From JAGTVG01 sp963699805 (lineage in GTDB: Bacteria; Bacteroidota; Bacteroidia; Cytophagales; Cyclobacteriaceae), in the NCBI GenBank assembly GCA_963699805.1, contig CAVOVH010000009.1:62001-126000 (forward strand): a DNA stretch of 64,000 nt, read 5' to 3'. The notes under the pieces are model-generated. The model saw only the letters and a list, made by a program, of their open reading frames with translations, ran no database searches and was not told the origin of the DNA. Below, one piece after another: positions 51,596 through 59,590 of the stretch. The first letter of the stretch is position 1, and every line of letters starts with the position of its first letter. A program made the translations under genes and the position numbers.

Positions 51596-52039
51596 CTATT
51601 TTGATTTCCCTTTCCCGTTATTTCCCTGATTTCCCATAGGACCTTTCGATTTTGCATTTCCTTTCAATGCATGGAATTCCGGTGATCCGGGTTTGATCCC
51701 TAATTCTTTTGCCATTGCTCCCCATCCTTTCCCACGGTCGTTTTGATAGACCACTACAACCTGGTCAATGGTTTTCCCGGTAATTCTGGCAATCTCAACC
51801 ACCATGTAGATATCTCCTGCGGTCATACCTACATTGGCTGTCAGGTAATCGATCTTTTTTTCCGCAACGTTGTAACTCCCACTGATATCCGCCCTGAAAG
51901 CCCCAAAATTGATGCTGGCCTCGGCATCAATAGAAATCAATGTTTTGTTCAAATCATCATCACCGGTATTATACTGGGCATTCGCCTGTATAAATCCGAT
52001 CAACATTAGCCACAACACAAATCCTTTTAAATTTTTCAT
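51596..52039 (-). CDS. Secreted hypothetical protein, paralogue A
   Basis: A 147-residue protein with signal peptide MKNLKGFVLWLMLIGFIQANA. It is related to the protein at 53692: both have QYNTGDxDLxKTLI, FGAFR, VGMTAGDIYxxxEIAxIT, and RxKGWGAxAxxLGIxPGSxEF. This copy has an extra C-terminal tail rich in Gly, Asn and Lys (GPMGNQGNNGKGKSK). Function unknown; the family seems restricted to Bacteroidota as far as I can recall. Divergent from the DUF4382 gene. Confidence 0.75.
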   Translation of the reverse strand: MKNLKGFVLWLMLIGFIQANAQYNTGDDDLNKTLISIDAEASINFGAFRADISGSYNVAEKKIDYLTANVGMTAGDIYMVVEIARITGKTIDQVVVVYQNDRGKGWGAMAKELGIKPGSPEFHALKGNAKSKGPMGNQGNNGKGKSK

Positions 52040-52193
52040 TTTCCTGTTTTTTTGAAATATTGACTTAATAATAATGTTTAAAAAATATCGTTAATCATTT
52101 AATCAACTCCTAAAAATAATATCCTGCCTTCCGGTTACTAGTCATCCGTGTATTCAATACATATATAAGGTAATAATGTAAAATGTAAACCCC

Positions 52194-53006
52194 ATGAGAA
52201 TGAAAACTTTTAGACTTTGCTTATTACCGGCACTACTAACCCTGCTTTTATTTTCTGGCTGCCAGGATAAAGATCAGATAGCCAGATTGCGCGTCACCCT
52301 GGTAGATGATGAGGGGGACTACGAAAAAGTGAATGTCGATATCCAGGGTGTTGCGGTCCATACCAATGAACATGCCGGCGTAGACGCTAATGGATGGATC
52401 ATCCTTGAAAACAGCAATGTCGGTGTTAAGGACTTGTTGGAATACACAGGAGGTGTGGAACTTACCTTGGTCGATACGGATTTTCCAGCTGGCAGGATCT
52501 CTCAGATCCGGTTAATTTTAGGAGAAGAGAATACGCTGATTCTGAACGGACAGACCGAGGAGATCACTCTGGAAACACCCAGTGCGGAACAATCCGGATT
52601 AAAATTACAGGTACACGAAATGCTAAAAGGCGGGATCACCTATAATTTCAAACTTGATTTTGATGCGGCCCGTTCGATCGTGCATCTAACCGGGGAAGGA
52701 AAATACATTTTAAGTCCTGTACTGCATGTAACCACTGATGTATATAGTGGAGCCATCAAAGGAACTGTGTCTCCTGCTGATGAAGAGGTTGCTGTGATGC
52801 TCGTCCAGAACAAAGAAACCGTTTTATCAACTTTCACTCAGGAAGGATCGGGAGAATTTCTTTTTGCAGATGTTGATCAAGGACAATATACACTTGTTTT
52901 TAAGCCGGGAATTAATTCAATCTATGCAGATTATCCAATGGAAAATGTAGATGTAATCCTGGGTGAAGTAAAGGATGTGGGAGAAATTGTACTGGAAAAA
53001 AAATAG
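52194..53006 (+). CDS. DUF4382 lipoprotein with a regulatory-like domain
   Basis: A 270-residue lipoprotein: MKTFRLCLLPALLTLLLFSG then Cys (about 23). DUF4382 spans about 30-180 (ARLRVTLVDDEGDYEKVNVD, FPAGRISQIRLILGEENTL, SGLKLQVHEMLKGGITYNF, ILSPVLHV). After it comes a carboxypeptidase-regulatory-like beta domain (about 185-268, GAIKGTVSPADEEVAVML, FADVDQGQYTLVF). Role unknown; probably surface attached. The start is at the first or third codon (M1 or M3). A long hairpin lies directly after the stop. Confidence 0.88.
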   Translation: MRMKTFRLCLLPALLTLLLFSGCQDKDQIARLRVTLVDDEGDYEKVNVDIQGVAVHTNEHAGVDANGWIILENSNVGVKDLLEYTGGVELTLVDTDFPAGRISQIRLILGEENTLILNGQTEEITLETPSAEQSGLKLQVHEMLKGGITYNFKLDFDAARSIVHLTGEGKYILSPVLHVTTDVYSGAIKGTVSPADEEVAVMLVQNKETVLSTFTQEGSGEFLFADVDQGQYTLVFKPGINSIYADYPMENVDVILGEVKDVGEIVLEKK

Positions 53007-53028
53007 TATAAAGAATTGAAAGTTCATT

Positions 53029-53081
53029 TTAAAAGTATCATATTTCTCACGCCAAAGTCGTGAGAAATATGATACTTTTAA
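53029..53081. repeat. Perfect 23-bp inverted repeat
   Basis: TTAAAAGTATCATATTTCTC and ACG on the left pair with CGT and GAGAAATATGATACTTTTAA on the right without a mismatch, around a 7-nt loop (CCAAAGT). It is 23 bp downstream of the DUF4382 stop. Only TTTT lies at the foot of the stem, inside the repeat. It is longer than needed for a terminator, so its role may be transcript stabilisation, a structured small RNA, or a trace of a small mobile element. Confidence 0.85.
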
Positions 53082-53175
53082 GACGCTATCCCTATCCATC
53101 AGTCCTATTCTAAGAAAGAAATATTATAATTGTCTCAAAAGAAAATATGTAAGCGTCTGAATAAAATTTTTTACG

Positions 53176-53367
53176 ATGAAAAAACTTATGAATTACCTGC
53201 TTGGAATTTGTTTTATGACTTTAATGGTTTCCAGCTGTAAAACCACAGTTCATGTGAATTCAACAGGCCATGTTCCACCTGGACAAATGAAAAAAATGAC
53301 AGGAAGCCAATCAGCCAAACCGTATGCACCCGGTCAACAGAAAGAAAAAAATAATCACATGAAATAA
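53176..53367 (+). CDS. Small lipoprotein with a PPGQxKK-AKPYAPGQQK motif
   Basis: A 63-residue lipoprotein: MKKLMNYLLGICFMTLMVSSC, lipidated Cys at 21, then HVPPGQMKKMTGSQSAKPYA and PGQQKEKNN. This short family is found throughout Bacteroidota and is often labelled quinol oxidase subunit 4 without good evidence. No enzyme motif. It is a single gene following the long hairpin. Confidence 0.75.
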   Translation: MKKLMNYLLGICFMTLMVSSCKTTVHVNSTGHVPPGQMKKMTGSQSAKPYAPGQQKEKNNHMK

Positions 53368-53691
53368 GGATTTATTTTTTCGGGATTTAACATTGATAAA
53401 ACCTGCTGGGAACTAATCTTTTGGTCACTTTTTTAAGCATGAGTAAAAGATCTCGAAAACTCCACTGACTTACATTTAATAGATGGAAATAGCAAAGGCT
53501 TGGATCAGAAAAAGATAAGTAAGGGCAACCGACAAAACACACAATTTCGATATAAACCTTTCCCTCAATCAGTTGACTTTAAATCCTTTTCGTGAAATCA
53601 GTTGTTTTACCTCATTAAAATGAAGATTGCACTCTGACCTGAAATAATCAATTTCAAAATGCCTTTACCACCATAAAATCCGGCTACTTGA
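53368..53691. other. Gene-free interval
   Basis: 324 bp between convergent genes (small lipoprotein and paralogue B). No terminator, repeat or protein-like frame was found. Confidence 0.5.
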
Positions 53692-54093
53692 CTAGGCGTG
53701 CTTTATTAATTTGTCTTTTAATTTATCAAATTCAGCCGATCCGGGTATGATACCCAGGTCCATTGCAATGGCTCCCCAACCTTTTTCCCGCTTATTCAAA
53801 TATGATTCAACTACCTGATTGATCGACTTTTGGGTTATTTTGGCAATTTCCATGGTCAAATAAATATCTCCGGCAGTCATTCCAATTTCTACTGTAAGAT
53901 ATTGGATATTACTATCTGATACATTGTACATCCTGATGATATTGGTCCTGAAAGCACCGAAACCCATACTTGCTTCAAGATCAAGGGTAATCAGGGTTTT
54001 ATCAAGGTCAGGATCACCTGTATTATATTGGGCCTGGCTGGAGTAATAACCGATAATTAACAGCATAAATACAAATCCACGTAAAATTTTCAT
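53692..54093 (-). CDS. Secreted hypothetical protein, paralogue B
   Basis: A 133-residue protein with signal peptide MKILRGFVFMLLIIGYYSSQA. It is paralogous to the protein at 51596 (conserved EIGMTAGDIYLTMEIAKIT and LGIIPGSAEFDKLK), but the tail is short and lacks the Gly/Asn/Lys extension. Aligned by eye, the two share roughly half their residues. Function unknown. Both copies flank the DUF4382 and small lipoprotein genes, which suggests local duplication. Confidence 0.75.
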   Translation of the reverse strand: MKILRGFVFMLLIIGYYSSQAQYNTGDPDLDKTLITLDLEASMGFGAFRTNIIRMYNVSDSNIQYLTVEIGMTAGDIYLTMEIAKITQKSINQVVESYLNKREKGWGAIAMDLGIIPGSAEFDKLKDKLIKHA

Positions 54094-54588
54094 ATGTTTT
54101 AATTTATTGGTTAAACAAAATATATTCTTAGTATATTTATATTTTAAATAGATTGCAACTTATGTCCTATTCTGCAAAATTGTGTTTGTTAGGAAATCAA
54201 TCTCAATCTATATATAAGGTTGAGAAGCTAAAAGTAAACAGAAGATTTACGAAAGCGATCCGAATTCCTTCACCTTAAAAGGGTTTACTTTATCTGAGAT
54301 TCCGGTTATACGGGAATCTAAAAGATAGTAATATTGAATAATTCCGGAGGTTATGACCAGGGTTATTATAAACAAGAAAATTAAAATATCATGAACCTGT
54401 TATCGACCCTAAACTTGGTAGGTACAGGTTTTTTTCAGCAAACAGAAAGGTGAATGTTTACGTCATCAGTCAAAATGAGGAAAATGTAAAATAATGATAA
54501 TACAGATGGAGCCTCGCTCAAATATATGCCTCAATCATTCATTCCAAGTCATCCCCACATCTTCCCTGAGCATACGGTTCTTTCCTCG
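54094..54588. other. Gene-free interval with orphan hairpin
   Basis: A 495-bp gap between two minus-strand genes. Contains a terminator-like hairpin (54394-54435) in plus orientation with no matching gene upstream. The remainder shows no protein-like frame. Confidence 0.5.
54394..54435 (+). terminator. Orphan terminator-like hairpin
   Basis: AACCTGT and ACAGGTT form a 7-bp stem, with a further internal ACC/GGT pairing, followed by TTTTTTT. No plus-strand gene ends here; the nearest plus-strand stop is more than 1 kb away. It may end an unannotated small RNA. Confidence 0.5.
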
Positions 54589-56433
54589 TCAATCCATTTC
54601 TGTTAATTCGGTCATCAGCCACAGGGTATAGGCCACCATCGGTGTCCAGTATTCGGAAATCTGCCAATTTCCGGTTCCAATTACGGGTTGATCGTTATGA
54701 TCCCCGCCCAGTCCGTTCAGTACTGCGCCAGGTATCACTGGAGTCAATGGATAGAAAGTACTTCCGGGAAAGTGTTTGGGATGATTGTATCCCACACCAA
54801 CCAGTGTGGAACTGTTAAATGGATTGGCACCAATGATCCAATCCAACTGCCGCTGAGCGGCTGATCTCATTTTAGGATCTTTGAGTATTTCGGCTGCTTT
54901 TTTCAATCCTACCCCTGCTGAGGCCAGGTTGGCATTGATGCCCACCCACCAGTCCAGTTCTGGTTGCATGAAATACCGGTACCAGTAATCCCCGGCCCGC
55001 CTGTTTCCCCCAGGATCATCTCCGGTATATAAGCCAAAAGGTATGATCCCGAAATTATTTTTTTGGGACATGAACAGCAGATAATCATTCGCATAATCCT
55101 CAATCATTTCCTTCCATGATCCGACATCTTCATGCCACGGGAAAGCTTCCACAAGATCACATAAGGCAATAAATTCCAGACAGCCTCTTGAAATATTCTT
55201 ATGCGGCTCCCGACCCGAAGAAGAACTGATGAAAAATCCATTGATTGGACTTCCAGGTTCATTGACCTGCAGTTTTTTCAGCTCTGAAGCCATCTTAACA
55301 GCAAATTCCTTATAGTTCTCCTCCCTTGTCGTTTTATAAAGTTCAAGTGAGGCCTGGATGGCCGATCCCAATAAAAGTGGATTCATTTCTTTATCAGATT
55401 TATCACACCAATCATAACATTTTACTGCAGCCTGCAGGCATTCCCGGGAGTAATCAGGATCGAGGGCGGCCGTAATTCGTGCCATGATCGCTTCTGAGGT
55501 AATAAAATGATACTGACCCGCTATGTCCATGGCGTCTGTACGTATCACACGGTCATCATTTGAATCGAATAACAACATATCGGCCATCGATTTACCGGCA
55601 TTGGGTTTCACAAAATCAAGCTCCCCTCCTTCTTCACCCATTTCATTATCAGTCCAGCGGTTACTGTCGGAATGTTTTTTCACATCCCCACCCACATAAT
55701 TCATCACATAACCAGCCGGTTCCTGCATTTTTAGAAAATATTGGTTCCCCCACTTCAGTTCCTCAAGGATCTTATCACGGTATTGCCAATCCTGTAGTTC
55801 ATACGCTTTGCCCAGGCCGATCATGCCATAAATAGTGGCACTTACCCATTTCCTTAAATCACTGGCATCATGCCACCCTCCGGAAACATCCTGGTGCTGC
55901 CCATTATCCATCCGGATCCCATCATCAATATGACAGGGAGTCAGGTAACCAGTGGTACTTGCTCCACAACGCTGCCGTGAAAAATAATGAACGATAAGAT
56001 TGATGGGGGATTGATATACGGTGGCAGAGATCTCGAAGGGGTAGGAGCGCAAGGTATCCGCTTTAATATAATAATGACCCTGTTGCTTCAATGCACTGAA
56101 GTCGCCAGTAAGCCAGGTACCAAAATCACCGTTCTTGGATTGAAGATCTCCCACAAAAGCGACCCGGTTGGTTACTACATCGATCACTTCAAATTTTCCT
56201 GGGGTTCTGTTCTTTACCACACAGATCTTAGCAGCCTGCGGAATATACCCGGCCTGGTTGATCAGGATATCGACATTCAGGTCGCGTGATAATCGCTGAG
56301 CGTGTGACACATAACTGGACAGGATAAGCATAAATACAGATATAACCAGCATGTTTATATTAATATGGATTGATTTACCCTTGATCACAGGGAAAGAAAA
56401 ATTTACAACGGGAGGAAGGCTACTTTTTTTCAT
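54589..56433 (-). CDS. GH9 cellulase-type glycoside hydrolase
   Basis: A 614-residue secreted enzyme. From the ATG at 56433, an unusually long leader (about 45 residues) ends in the signal-like ISVFMLILSSYVSHAQ. An N-terminal CelD-type immunoglobulin-like domain (about 55-135, ILINQAGYIPQAAK) precedes the (alpha/alpha)6 GH9 barrel. Seen: SGGWHDASDLRKW with the catalytic Asp pair, VGYNHPKHFPG and the terminal WQISEYWTPMVAYT with the acid Glu. Known GH9 enzymes hydrolyse beta-1,4-glucans by inversion; activity on other beta-glucans is possible. It is a single gene. Confidence 0.9.
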   Translation of the reverse strand: MKKSSLPPVVNFSFPVIKGKSIHININMLVISVFMLILSSYVSHAQRLSRDLNVDILINQAGYIPQAAKICVVKNRTPGKFEVIDVVTNRVAFVGDLQSKNGDFGTWLTGDFSALKQQGHYYIKADTLRSYPFEISATVYQSPINLIVHYFSRQRCGASTTGYLTPCHIDDGIRMDNGQHQDVSGGWHDASDLRKWVSATIYGMIGLGKAYELQDWQYRDKILEELKWGNQYFLKMQEPAGYVMNYVGGDVKKHSDSNRWTDNEMGEEGGELDFVKPNAGKSMADMLLFDSNDDRVIRTDAMDIAGQYHFITSEAIMARITAALDPDYSRECLQAAVKCYDWCDKSDKEMNPLLLGSAIQASLELYKTTREENYKEFAVKMASELKKLQVNEPGSPINGFFISSSSGREPHKNISRGCLEFIALCDLVEAFPWHEDVGSWKEMIEDYANDYLLFMSQKNNFGIIPFGLYTGDDPGGNRRAGDYWYRYFMQPELDWWVGINANLASAGVGLKKAAEILKDPKMRSAAQRQLDWIIGANPFNSSTLVGVGYNHPKHFPGSTFYPLTPVIPGAVLNGLGGDHNDQPVIGTGNWQISEYWTPMVAYTLWLMTELTEMD

Positions 56434-56867
56434 TTGGGTTAAAAATTTAAATTTGGTTTTATTTCCCTTCAATAAAAATCAGAAGAAAATTCTATCACGA
56501 ATATAAATGATATGCTTGAAATGTAAAACTGAGTCTTCTGATATCCTGGCCTTCTTTTGAAATAAATCGTGTTAAAGGAAAATCCATCTGACATCTGACT
56601 CGCATCATTTTGAATTTAAATCATTTTTCCCCACTGGGATCCCAGATGGAATATGAGCCGGTCAGGTTGATATCGCGGTGGTTAAGTACACTTGATAAAT
56701 TTTTAATCACGATGGGATTGGTGTGAAGTAAATGGGTGGATCGCTGTCAGTATATTTTCATTTACTAAATACTGATTTCCTGGAAAATCAAAATATTAAA
56801 ATTGATTTCTTTTGAATCCGTGTTCTTATCAATGGTACAGAATTTCAAATGCTAAAATAATACCATT
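56434..56867. other. Gene-free interval
   Basis: A 434-bp gap upstream of GH9 and downstream of the metal-binding protein gene. A minus-strand stretch at about 56621-56740 reads like the end of a protein (VLNHRDINLTGSYSIWDPSG) but has a stop just upstream and no start, so it may be a decayed remnant or chance. No clear promoter seen. Confidence 0.4.
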
Positions 56868-57623
56868 TCATTCAATTCCTGTTCCGGATTCCAGGATCTG
56901 AGCCGTGTTATAACGGATTACATCTGACAGGGTCACAGTTCCCTCAATCCCTGGAAAATTGATCAGATAAGCAACTTTAACGCCTCGTCTGGATTCCACC
57001 AGTGGAGCAGATACCGGATTATGGGCATTGTCAAGGATCAGCGTGAAATTCCGGCTCATCAGCTCCCTGATATCAAAAGCTTCCAGTGCCCGGGGGCCAA
57101 ATATACCGGTAACATCCAGGCCGAGCTCCCGGGTAAAAGGCTGGATAAAAAACTGAACGAGCACCGGCTGTTCATCGATCCCAGCTTGATGTATTCTTTC
57201 TTTAGAATGGGCAAATGTGATTTCGATGTCTTCAATATTTTTTTGTGCAATGTTCTCCTTATCCATTTTGATCGCGATTGCCATGATGGATGATCGCATA
57301 TGATCCAGGTCATAATCCGTTTTGATCTCCAGAATTTTATCAGGATCTATTTTTAATCCATCACGTATCCGGTCCATCATGATCTCATACCCCCCGCAAA
57401 CGATCAAATCGGCTTTACGGATTCGTTCAATGTCATTGATGTCCAGTTCATATTCCGAAGGATGTTGCATCTCGGAAGGAGCCAATATCATCGGATCGGA
57501 TATTCCTGCCGCCTTTACATATGCCGCCGTCCAGGAACTGGTGGCGATTACACCCACTTCCTCCCTTTGATGACAGGCCATCAACAGGACCAGCAGCCAT
57601 ATAATTATATTTATTCTTATCAT
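56868..57623 (-). CDS. Metal ABC transporter substrate-binding lipoprotein (ZnuA-like)
   Basis: A 251-residue cluster 9-type binding protein. The ATG at 57623 gives a lipoprotein signal (IIIWLLVLLMAC). It overlaps the permease stop by 4 bp (ATGA). Seen: VIATSSWTAAYVKAAGI, the first ligand His in MQHPSEYELDINDIERIRKA, LIVCGGYEIMMDRI, and a C-terminal LDNAHNPVSAPLVES. The His-rich loop and the second and third usual His ligands are not evident, so the metal (Zn, Mn or Fe) is unclear. It is the last gene of a three-gene transporter operon ATPase-permease-binding protein. Confidence 0.8.
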   Translation of the reverse strand: MIRINIIIWLLVLLMACHQREEVGVIATSSWTAAYVKAAGISDPMILAPSEMQHPSEYELDINDIERIRKADLIVCGGYEIMMDRIRDGLKIDPDKILEIKTDYDLDHMRSSIMAIAIKMDKENIAQKNIEDIEITFAHSKERIHQAGIDEQPVLVQFFIQPFTRELGLDVTGIFGPRALEAFDIRELMSRNFTLILDNAHNPVSAPLVESRRGVKVAYLINFPGIEGTVTLSDVIRYNTAQILESGTGIE

Positions 57624-58423
57624 TTCCGTGATTTTGATACCAGGTAAAAAAAGAGAAAAACAACCGTTGCCAGCAAGGCAATGGCTGAACTGGTGGGGAT
57701 CTTTACCCAGAGGGCCAGGAAGAAACCAACCAGCGAAAAGATCCCTCCCCAGATGCAAGCCCACAGGATCACCGTTCTGTGACTCTGAGCATGCAGCATG
57801 GCGATCAGTGCGGGCAGGATGATGATCGCATCCAGTAACAGAGCACCTATCAATCGCATTGCCAGGGCCACGGTAAAAGCTGTCAGCATCACCACCGTAT
57901 AATAGATAGCCGATTCATTCACGCCAGAGGTAAATGCAAGGGACGGATCAAAGAAAAAAGCCTGCAATTGCCTTCGTCTGAATACCTGCAAGGAAACAAT
58001 GACCAGTGCCAGGGTGATCCCTCCCCACATTTCTACATCAGTAAGGGTATAAAGACTGCCCCAGAGCAAACCCAGTGTATCTTTCGAGGGAACATCGTAA
58101 ACATATATAAAGACAAAGGCAAGACCAATACTTGCTACCATGATAAATGTACTGATAAAGCCGGCATCCGTTTCGAGTGAACGTGCACTGTGTGACATGA
58201 ACCAGACCAGCAACAGGTTGACCAAAATGGTCGTCCAGAAAGGATTGAATTCAAAGGACAGGGCAATGGCACCTCCCAGAATGGCTCCATGCATCAGCAT
58301 GAACCTGAGCGGAAGAAGATTCATCCGGAGCAGATAAACTCCCGTTACCGGAAAAGTCACACTTGCTGCCATCAGCACAAGGAAGCCACGCAATACCGGG
58401 GGATACGTCAAAATCTCTACCAT
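57620..58423 (-). CDS. Metal ABC transporter permease (ZnuB family)
   Basis: A 267-residue inner-membrane protein of the ABC-3 family with about eight hydrophobic segments. Seen: YPPVLRGFLVLMAASVTFPV, MLMHGAILGGAIALSF, and the cytoplasmic coupling region AMRLIGALLLDAIIILPALI. The start at 58423 (MVEILTYPP) overlaps the ATPase 3' end by 7 bp. A frame open 11 codons further upstream is not family-like. It moves divalent metal across the membrane together with the adjacent ATPase and binding protein. Confidence 0.92.
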   Translation of the reverse strand: MVEILTYPPVLRGFLVLMAASVTFPVTGVYLLRMNLLPLRFMLMHGAILGGAIALSFEFNPFWTTILVNLLLVWFMSHSARSLETDAGFISTFIMVASIGLAFVFIYVYDVPSKDTLGLLWGSLYTLTDVEMWGGITLALVIVSLQVFRRRQLQAFFFDPSLAFTSGVNESAIYYTVVMLTAFTVALAMRLIGALLLDAIIILPALIAMLHAQSHRTVILWACIWGGIFSLVGFFLALWVKIPTSSAIALLATVVFLFFYLVSKSRK

Positions 58424-59436
58424 ATCTTTCCCTCCTTCATTTCCTTGACCTCCCATTTAAATCTTTCAATCCAGGTATTATCGTGTGAAACGATGAGAAT
58501 GGTAGGTGCCTCTTTTTCCCATAATTCGATGAGCATATTGTACAGGTCATCCCGGCCCTTTGGATCGAGAAACGTGGTGGGTTCATCAAATAATAAAACA
58601 CGAGCCTGCTGGCATATACACCGCGCAAGGGATACCCGCTGTTTTTCTCCCCCTGACAATTTATGAAAAGGCTGATCAGCCAGGTTGATGCACCCGGTAC
58701 GTCGCATGGCCGCCTTCACCCTTTCGCGGATTATCTCCCTTGATAAACGTCGACCGGCCAGTCCGATTTCCACGACTTCTGCAGCTGAAACGGGAAATAT
58801 ATTCCGTGTCCTTTCCTGGTTAACATATCCAGCAATATGACGGTTTTTTCTCCAGACCAGACTCCCCACCTGTACATCAGCGATCTTGATGAGACCGGAA
58901 TTAATCTTTTGAAGGCCCAGTATGGCACGCAATAAAGTGGTTTTCCCCACCCCGTTTTCCCCGCAAATGATCATACCGTCGCCCCTTTTCAATTCCAGAT
59001 CAAGTCCATTGAGGATGCAACGACCGCGGATATTGACTTCCAGTTTCTCGATGCTGATATCTGCCCCATGAACCCGTCCAGCCCTTCTTCGTAATAATTG
59101 CCAGGCTTCTTCGAGGTCCATCTCACGCATGAGAATGTGCTCCGTCCGGCACTGGATCTGCGGTACTTTTTCATCATAGGTAAATGCCACGCCAAATCGC
59201 TCGAATACTGCCACCGCATGTTCACTGATAAGCTTAACATGACATTTCCTGAATCCAAGTCGAGAGATCAGGAACGCTGCCGCCTGACCTGCCACCCTTT
59301 CGGTAAGTTCCATCTCATCAACCGGAAATTCCTTCCCGGCTAAAAATTCTTCCAGATCAAAAAGTGGAAACAACCATTTGGCCCGGCTCGAAAAAAATTC
59401 CTTATCCTGGTAGGTTACGATCAGCGATCTGTCCAC
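58417..59436 (-). CDS. DUF1893 - ABC ATPase fusion (ZnuC-like)
   Basis: A 339-residue fusion. Residues 1 to about 118 match DUF1893, a small deaminase-fold domain usually encoded alone: AGQAAAFLISRLGFRKCHV, LISEHAVAVFERFGVAFTYD, EKVPQIQCR. Residues about 125-339 are an ABC ATPase: Walker A CGENGVGKTTLL, signature KLSGGEKQRVSLARC, Walker B VLLFDEPT, switch His in VSHDNTW. It drives the metal transporter formed with the next two genes, whose starts overlap in sequence. The attached domain may sense a nucleotide or metal state and regulate transport (inference). The first gene of the operon. Confidence 0.88.
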   Translation of the reverse strand: MDRSLIVTYQDKEFFSSRAKWLFPLFDLEEFLAGKEFPVDEMELTERVAGQAAAFLISRLGFRKCHVKLISEHAVAVFERFGVAFTYDEKVPQIQCRTEHILMREMDLEEAWQLLRRRAGRVHGADISIEKLEVNIRGRCILNGLDLELKRGDGMIICGENGVGKTTLLRAILGLQKINSGLIKIADVQVGSLVWRKNRHIAGYVNQERTRNIFPVSAAEVVEIGLAGRRLSREIIRERVKAAMRRTGCINLADQPFHKLSGGEKQRVSLARCICQQARVLLFDEPTTFLDPKGRDDLYNMLIELWEKEAPTILIVSHDNTWIERFKWEVKEMKEGKIW

Positions 59437-59590
59437 AGATTAAAATTAACTTGTTTACGGGATCAAATATACAATGTTTATCCATTTATACATCGGACAG
59501 GTTATCAGTGACATTCCGTTCGGTTCTTAAGTCTCTCTTTTTACCCAACTGAATCCAAAGATACCTGCTGTCCTGATCTGTAAACCTCTG

